The position numbers and the translations under genes were made by a program. Shown here piece after piece: positions 13,120 to 15,281 of a stretch of 15,281 nt of DNA (the stretch's first letter is position 1; each line of letters opens with the position of its first letter). The stretch spans positions 1 through 15,281 of the forward strand of contig CAYUDP010000014.1 of assembly GCA_964443725.1 (NCBI GenBank), written 5' to 3'. Source of the DNA: CAYUDP01 sp964443725. Lineage in GTDB: Bacteria > Patescibacteriota > Minisyncoccia > Phycocordibacterales > JAKFXT01. A model generated the notes under the pieces. That model did no database searches. It saw only the letters and a program-made list of their open reading frames with translations, and was not told the DNA's origin.

Positions 13120-14160
13120 ATGGCAAAAAAAGCAAAAAAAGAAGCTGTTGAAACTAGGGACGAAAAAGACGGAAAGAAAGATTTCAGGGCAATAGAAGCC
13201 GCGATTTCAGCGATCAAAACCAAGTTCGGCGATGAGGCAATAATGAAACTCGGTGACAAACCTAGAGTCGACATAGAAGCAATCCCCTCTGGGTCTTTAG
13301 GACTTGATCATGCCTTAGGCATTGGAGGATACCCAAGAGGAAGAATAATAGAAATATTCGGCCCAGAATCATCCGGTAAAACAACTCTAGCTCTTCATGC
13401 TATTGCTGAAGCCCAAAAACAAGGAGGAATTTGTGCCTACATAGACGCTGAACACGCTATGGACCCTGAATATTCAAAGAAACTTGGAGTAAACATAGAC
13501 GAGCTATTGATCTCTCAACCAGAGTCAGGAGAACAAGGACTTGAAATAGTTGAAAGTCTCGTTAGATCTGGAAAAGTAGATGTCATTGTAATAGATTCCG
13601 TTGCCGCCCTCACCCCAAGAGATGAAATAGAGGGAGATATGGGAGCCCATCATGTAGGAAAACAAGCCAGACTAATGAGTCAGGCCCTGCGTAAACTAAC
13701 AGCCATTGTCGACAAAACAAAAACCGTTGTTATTTTTATAAACCAAATAAGAATGCAGATTGGTGTTATGTTCGGCAATCCCGAGACAACTCCAGGAGGG
13801 AAAGCTTTGAAATTCTATACGTCAGTAAGACTAGACATAAGACGCATTGCCTCAATAAAAAAGGGAGATGAGGTTGTAGGAGGAAGAGTCAGAGTAAAAA
13901 TCGTAAAAAACAAGGTTGCTGCACCATTCAAGGCTACAGAGTTTGACTTGATGCATGGCGAAGGTATATCAAGAGAAGGAGAAGTTATAGCCTTGGGAGA
14001 AAAATATGGACTCATCCAAAAAAGTGGGTCTTCCTACTCATATGGAGAAGTAAAGATGGGGCGAGGTTATGATGCAACCAGAACCTTCTTAAAAGAAAAC
14101 CCTCCTGTGGAAAAAGAAATATTAAAGCTGATAAGACAAAAATTCAAAGAGGAACAATAA
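13120..14160 (+). CDS. recA: Recombinase RecA
   Basis: A 346-residue protein of normal RecA length. Seen in order: a Lys-rich extension (1-20), KFGDEAIMKLGD, SGSLGLDHALGIGGYPRGRI, Walker A GPESSGKT (81-88), AYIDAEHAMDPEY with the catalytic Glu (111), VIVIDSVAALTPRDEIEGDM (Walker B and loop L1), QARLMSQALRKLTA, FINQIRMQIGVMFGNPETTP with loop L2 (GGKALKFY) and the C-terminal domain (LGEKYGLIQKSGSSYSYGE). It forms ATP-dependent filaments on single-stranded DNA for strand exchange and, elsewhere, triggers SOS. L2 has Pro-Gly-Gly-Lys where E. coli has Thr-Gly-Gly-Asn. The acidic C-terminal tail is short (KEEQ). No separate promoter or LexA-like box was seen; it is probably transcribed from upstream. 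Confidence 0.98.
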   Translation: MAKKAKKEAVETRDEKDGKKDFRAIEAAISAIKTKFGDEAIMKLGDKPRVDIEAIPSGSLGLDHALGIGGYPRGRIIEIFGPESSGKTTLALHAIAEAQKQGGICAYIDAEHAMDPEYSKKLGVNIDELLISQPESGEQGLEIVESLVRSGKVDVIVIDSVAALTPRDEIEGDMGAHHVGKQARLMSQALRKLTAIVDKTKTVVIFINQIRMQIGVMFGNPETTPGGKALKFYTSVRLDIRRIASIKKGDEVVGGRVRVKIVKNKVAAPFKATEFDLMHGEGISREGEVIALGEKYGLIQKSGSSYSYGEVKMGRGYDATRTFLKENPPVEKEILKLIRQKFKEEQ

Positions 14161-14200
14161 AAACTAAAAACTCCCCATACTGTGGGGAGTTTTTAGTTTT
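14160..14200. terminator. Bidirectional terminator between recA and a convergent gene
   Basis: Arms 14160-14177 and 14183-14200 are perfectly complementary over 18 bp (core CTCCCCA/TGGGGAG, outer A/T-rich) with a 5-base loop and U-tracts both ways. It serves recA on the plus strand and the small membrane gene on the minus strand, whose stop lies inside it. Confidence 0.93.
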
Positions 14201-14531
14201 AATACCCAAACTCTCTACTTCTAGATGTTCTCGATATTAATCTGGCACAAAAAGCCCCTAGTGAAAAAACAAAAACAAGAGTCATAGTTTCAACGACAAA
14301 ATCGGTCCTAAAGAAAGCTGTACTAACAAAATTTACAAAATCAAAAACACCACTTATTCCTCTCATATTTTCAAACACATTAACAACAGATACCTTATAA
14401 GAAATAAGAGTGAGGGCACCAATAGATAGTCCTACCCAAAGGCTATTTGAGTTAAGAATTTTGTTTAAGTAATAAATAAACAATATCCTACCCATTACGT
14501 TCGTGTATATTTTGCTTTTTTCATTATTCAT
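14199..14531 (-). CDS. Two-pass membrane protein downstream of an ECF sigma factor
   Basis: A 110-residue protein with hydrophobic helices at roughly 28-50 (SLWVGLSIGALTLISYKVSVV) and 80-100 (TMTLVFVFSLGAFCARLI), with a basic tail (RTSRSREFGY). I chose the ATG at 14529-14531, 4 bases after the sigma factor stop; a TTG start at 14552 would overlap the sigma gene by 17 bases. It is clearly coupled to the sigma gene. A membrane protein encoded directly after an ECF sigma is commonly an anti-sigma factor, but no anti-sigma domain or zinc motif is visible here, so that role is only a positional inference. The terminator follows at once. Confidence 0.65.
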   Translation of the reverse strand: MNNEKSKIYTNVMGRILFIYYLNKILNSNSLWVGLSIGALTLISYKVSVVNVFENMRGISGVFDFVNFVSTAFFRTDFVVETMTLVFVFSLGAFCARLISRTSRSREFGY

Positions 14532-14535
14532 ATTA

Positions 14536-15090
14536 TTAAAATTTAATTCCAACGTTTCTAAAGGCCTCTTTGGCTCTATAAACTCTTGTCTTCACTGCTG
14601 ATAGTGACAACCCCTCTTCCTCAGCAATCTGCTCCTGACTCTTATCTTCCAAAAAGAATTTTACTAAAACTTTTGAAAAATTCTCTGGCATTCTTTTTAA
14701 AACAGAGTTTATATAGTCTGCAAGTTCTTTGTTGTGTCTAGACCCATCTTCATATGCGTCTGGGATAATCTCGGCAAAGACCTCATCAAATTCCTCAGTA
14801 CTTTTATCCTTTCTCTTCTTATAAGCAGTAAACAAGGTATTCATAAGAACTCTGTACCCCCACGCCTTGAAAGATCCCTCACCATTATCTTGAAATTTTA
14901 GAGCATTAAGATAGATCTTCACCAAGGCGTCCTGAACCGCATCCTTAGCAGCCGAATCATCTCTCATAACACCCACGGCTTTTCTAAAAAATGGCGCTTC
15001 ATAGCGTAATATCAAAACCTCAAAAGCCCTAGGATCATCTCTTGAAATTCTTATCAGATCTTCATCTCTCTTTTCGTTGTAATTTTCCAC
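14536..15090 (-). CDS. ECF-type RNA polymerase sigma factor
   Basis: A 184-residue sigma70-family protein with two typical regions. Region 2 is DPRAFEVLILRYEAPFFRKA, then DDSAAKDAVQDALVKIYLNA and FKAWGYRVLMNTLFTAYKKR. Region 4 is RMPENFSKVLVKFFLEDKSQ, then EQIAEEEGLSLSAVKTRVYRAKEAFR with the recognition helix. Region 3 is replaced by an acidic linker (about 98-120), as in ECF sigmas. It directs RNA polymerase to a small set of promoters. The start is GTG at 15088-15090; no strong Shine-Dalgarno is seen. The next gene, a two-TM protein, is 4 bases away. Upstream lie an extended -10 and an 11-bp inverted repeat, possibly for control. Confidence 0.9.
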   Translation of the reverse strand: MENYNEKRDEDLIRISRDDPRAFEVLILRYEAPFFRKAVGVMRDDSAAKDAVQDALVKIYLNALKFQDNGEGSFKAWGYRVLMNTLFTAYKKRKDKSTEEFDEVFAEIIPDAYEDGSRHNKELADYINSVLKRMPENFSKVLVKFFLEDKSQEQIAEEEGLSLSAVKTRVYRAKEAFRNVGIKF

Positions 15091-15129
15091 TTTTTTGTAA
15101 TATTACCGTCTAGCCCTATAAACATGGGT

Positions 15130-15138
15130 ATTTTAACA
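15130..15138 (-). promoter_or_regulatory. Candidate promoter of the sigma factor gene
   Basis: TGTTAAAAT on the minus strand is an extended -10 (TAAAAT at 15130-15135). No good -35 is present. The predicted leader is about 33 bases. It adjoins the inverted repeat at 15145-15185. Confidence 0.4.
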
Positions 15139-15144
15139 CGGCAC

Positions 15145-15185
15145 AACCTTTTGACTACAAAACACTTGAGTAGGGTCAAAAGGTT
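15145..15185. repeat. 11-bp perfect inverted repeat between divergent genes
   Basis: AACCTTTTGAC (15145-15155) and GTCAAAAGGTT (15175-15185) are perfect complements with a 19-base spacer. No U-tract follows either side, so it is unlikely to be a terminator. It lies between the sigma factor and the divergent gene at 15241, and could be a two-site operator. Confidence 0.55.
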
Positions 15186-15224
15186 TCAAAAAAATAACCC
15201 CCTTTATTTTTTTCTAAAATTGGT

Positions 15225-15230
15225 TAGAAT
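15225..15230 (+). promoter_or_regulatory. Candidate -10 of the gene at 15241
   Basis: TAGAAT lies 10 bases before the ATG, so transcription would begin within a few bases of the start codon. No clear -35. Confidence 0.35.
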
Positions 15231-15240
15231 ACGAAACATT

Positions 15241-15281
15241 ATGGCAATACTAGCATACAATGAAATTACCAATAAAAAGGT
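15241..15281 (+). CDS. Start of a gene cut by the window edge; possibly elongation factor P
   Basis: Thirteen codons are visible from the ATG: MAILAYNEITNKK. The opening resembles the N-terminus of elongation factor P proteins of CPR bacteria, where a YNEI....K block begins the KOW-like domain. Only 13 residues are present, so the family call is tentative. The frame is open to the edge, and a -10-like TAGAAT lies just upstream. There is no Shine-Dalgarno. Confidence 0.45.
   Translation, partial: MAILAYNEITNKK

Overview
The window looks like a metagenome-assembled scaffold from a Candidate Phyla Radiation (Patescibacteria, Parcubacteria-like) bacterium. The evidence is indirect: low G+C, many Lys/Ile-rich small membrane proteins, few clear Shine-Dalgarno sites, promoters placed almost on top of start codons, a ~1,135-residue signal-peptide/peptidoglycan-binding/beta-sandwich surface protein of the kind seen in these cells, a wHTH plus degenerate nucleotidyltransferase regulator, and an ftsK - small Ig-like protein - recA cluster. 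No 16S or other phylogenetic marker was compared, so the lineage is an inference.

Layout. 1-570: the 5' end of a 23S rRNA gene on the minus strand, with its own -35/-10 promoter and a ~280-nt leader. No 16S gene lies upstream, so the 23S appears to stand alone. 573-2376 (minus): a TM-helix/MscS-like membrane protein, a wHTH-nucleotidyltransferase-like regulator and a G+C-rich zinc-ribbon miniprotein. 2461-2560: a 100-N scaffold gap flanked by two identical 55-bp copies of a terminator region. 2640-3750 (minus): rplJ-rplL behind an attenuator-like L10 leader. 3752-5082 (minus): a TPR membrane protein and two tiny membrane proteins. 5209-9033 (minus): the large surface (S-layer-like) protein with a ~380-nt structured leader. 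9034-9393: AT-rich intergenic sequence. 9394-10353 (minus): a four-helix-bundle/wHTH regulator with a cluster of repeated TTTGTCCTTTT elements in its own promoter region. 10438-14160 (plus): ftsK, a small Ig-like membrane protein and recA. 14199-15138 (minus): an ECF-type sigma factor followed by a two-TM protein. 15241-end (plus): the start of a gene that resembles elongation factor P.

How it fits together. Most transcription units are bounded by long perfect hairpin terminators (529-566, 2081-2105, 2577-2612, 5113-5153, 14160-14200). The genes are core functions (ribosome, chromosome segregation and recombination, cell surface) mixed with small regulators. The most interesting untested material is regulatory: leaders with competing hairpins in front of 23S and rplJ, a multi-hairpin leader with a possible loop interaction before the surface protein, and a repeat-dense promoter before the four-helix/wHTH protein. 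I see no CRISPR array, insertion sequence, tRNA or phage module.
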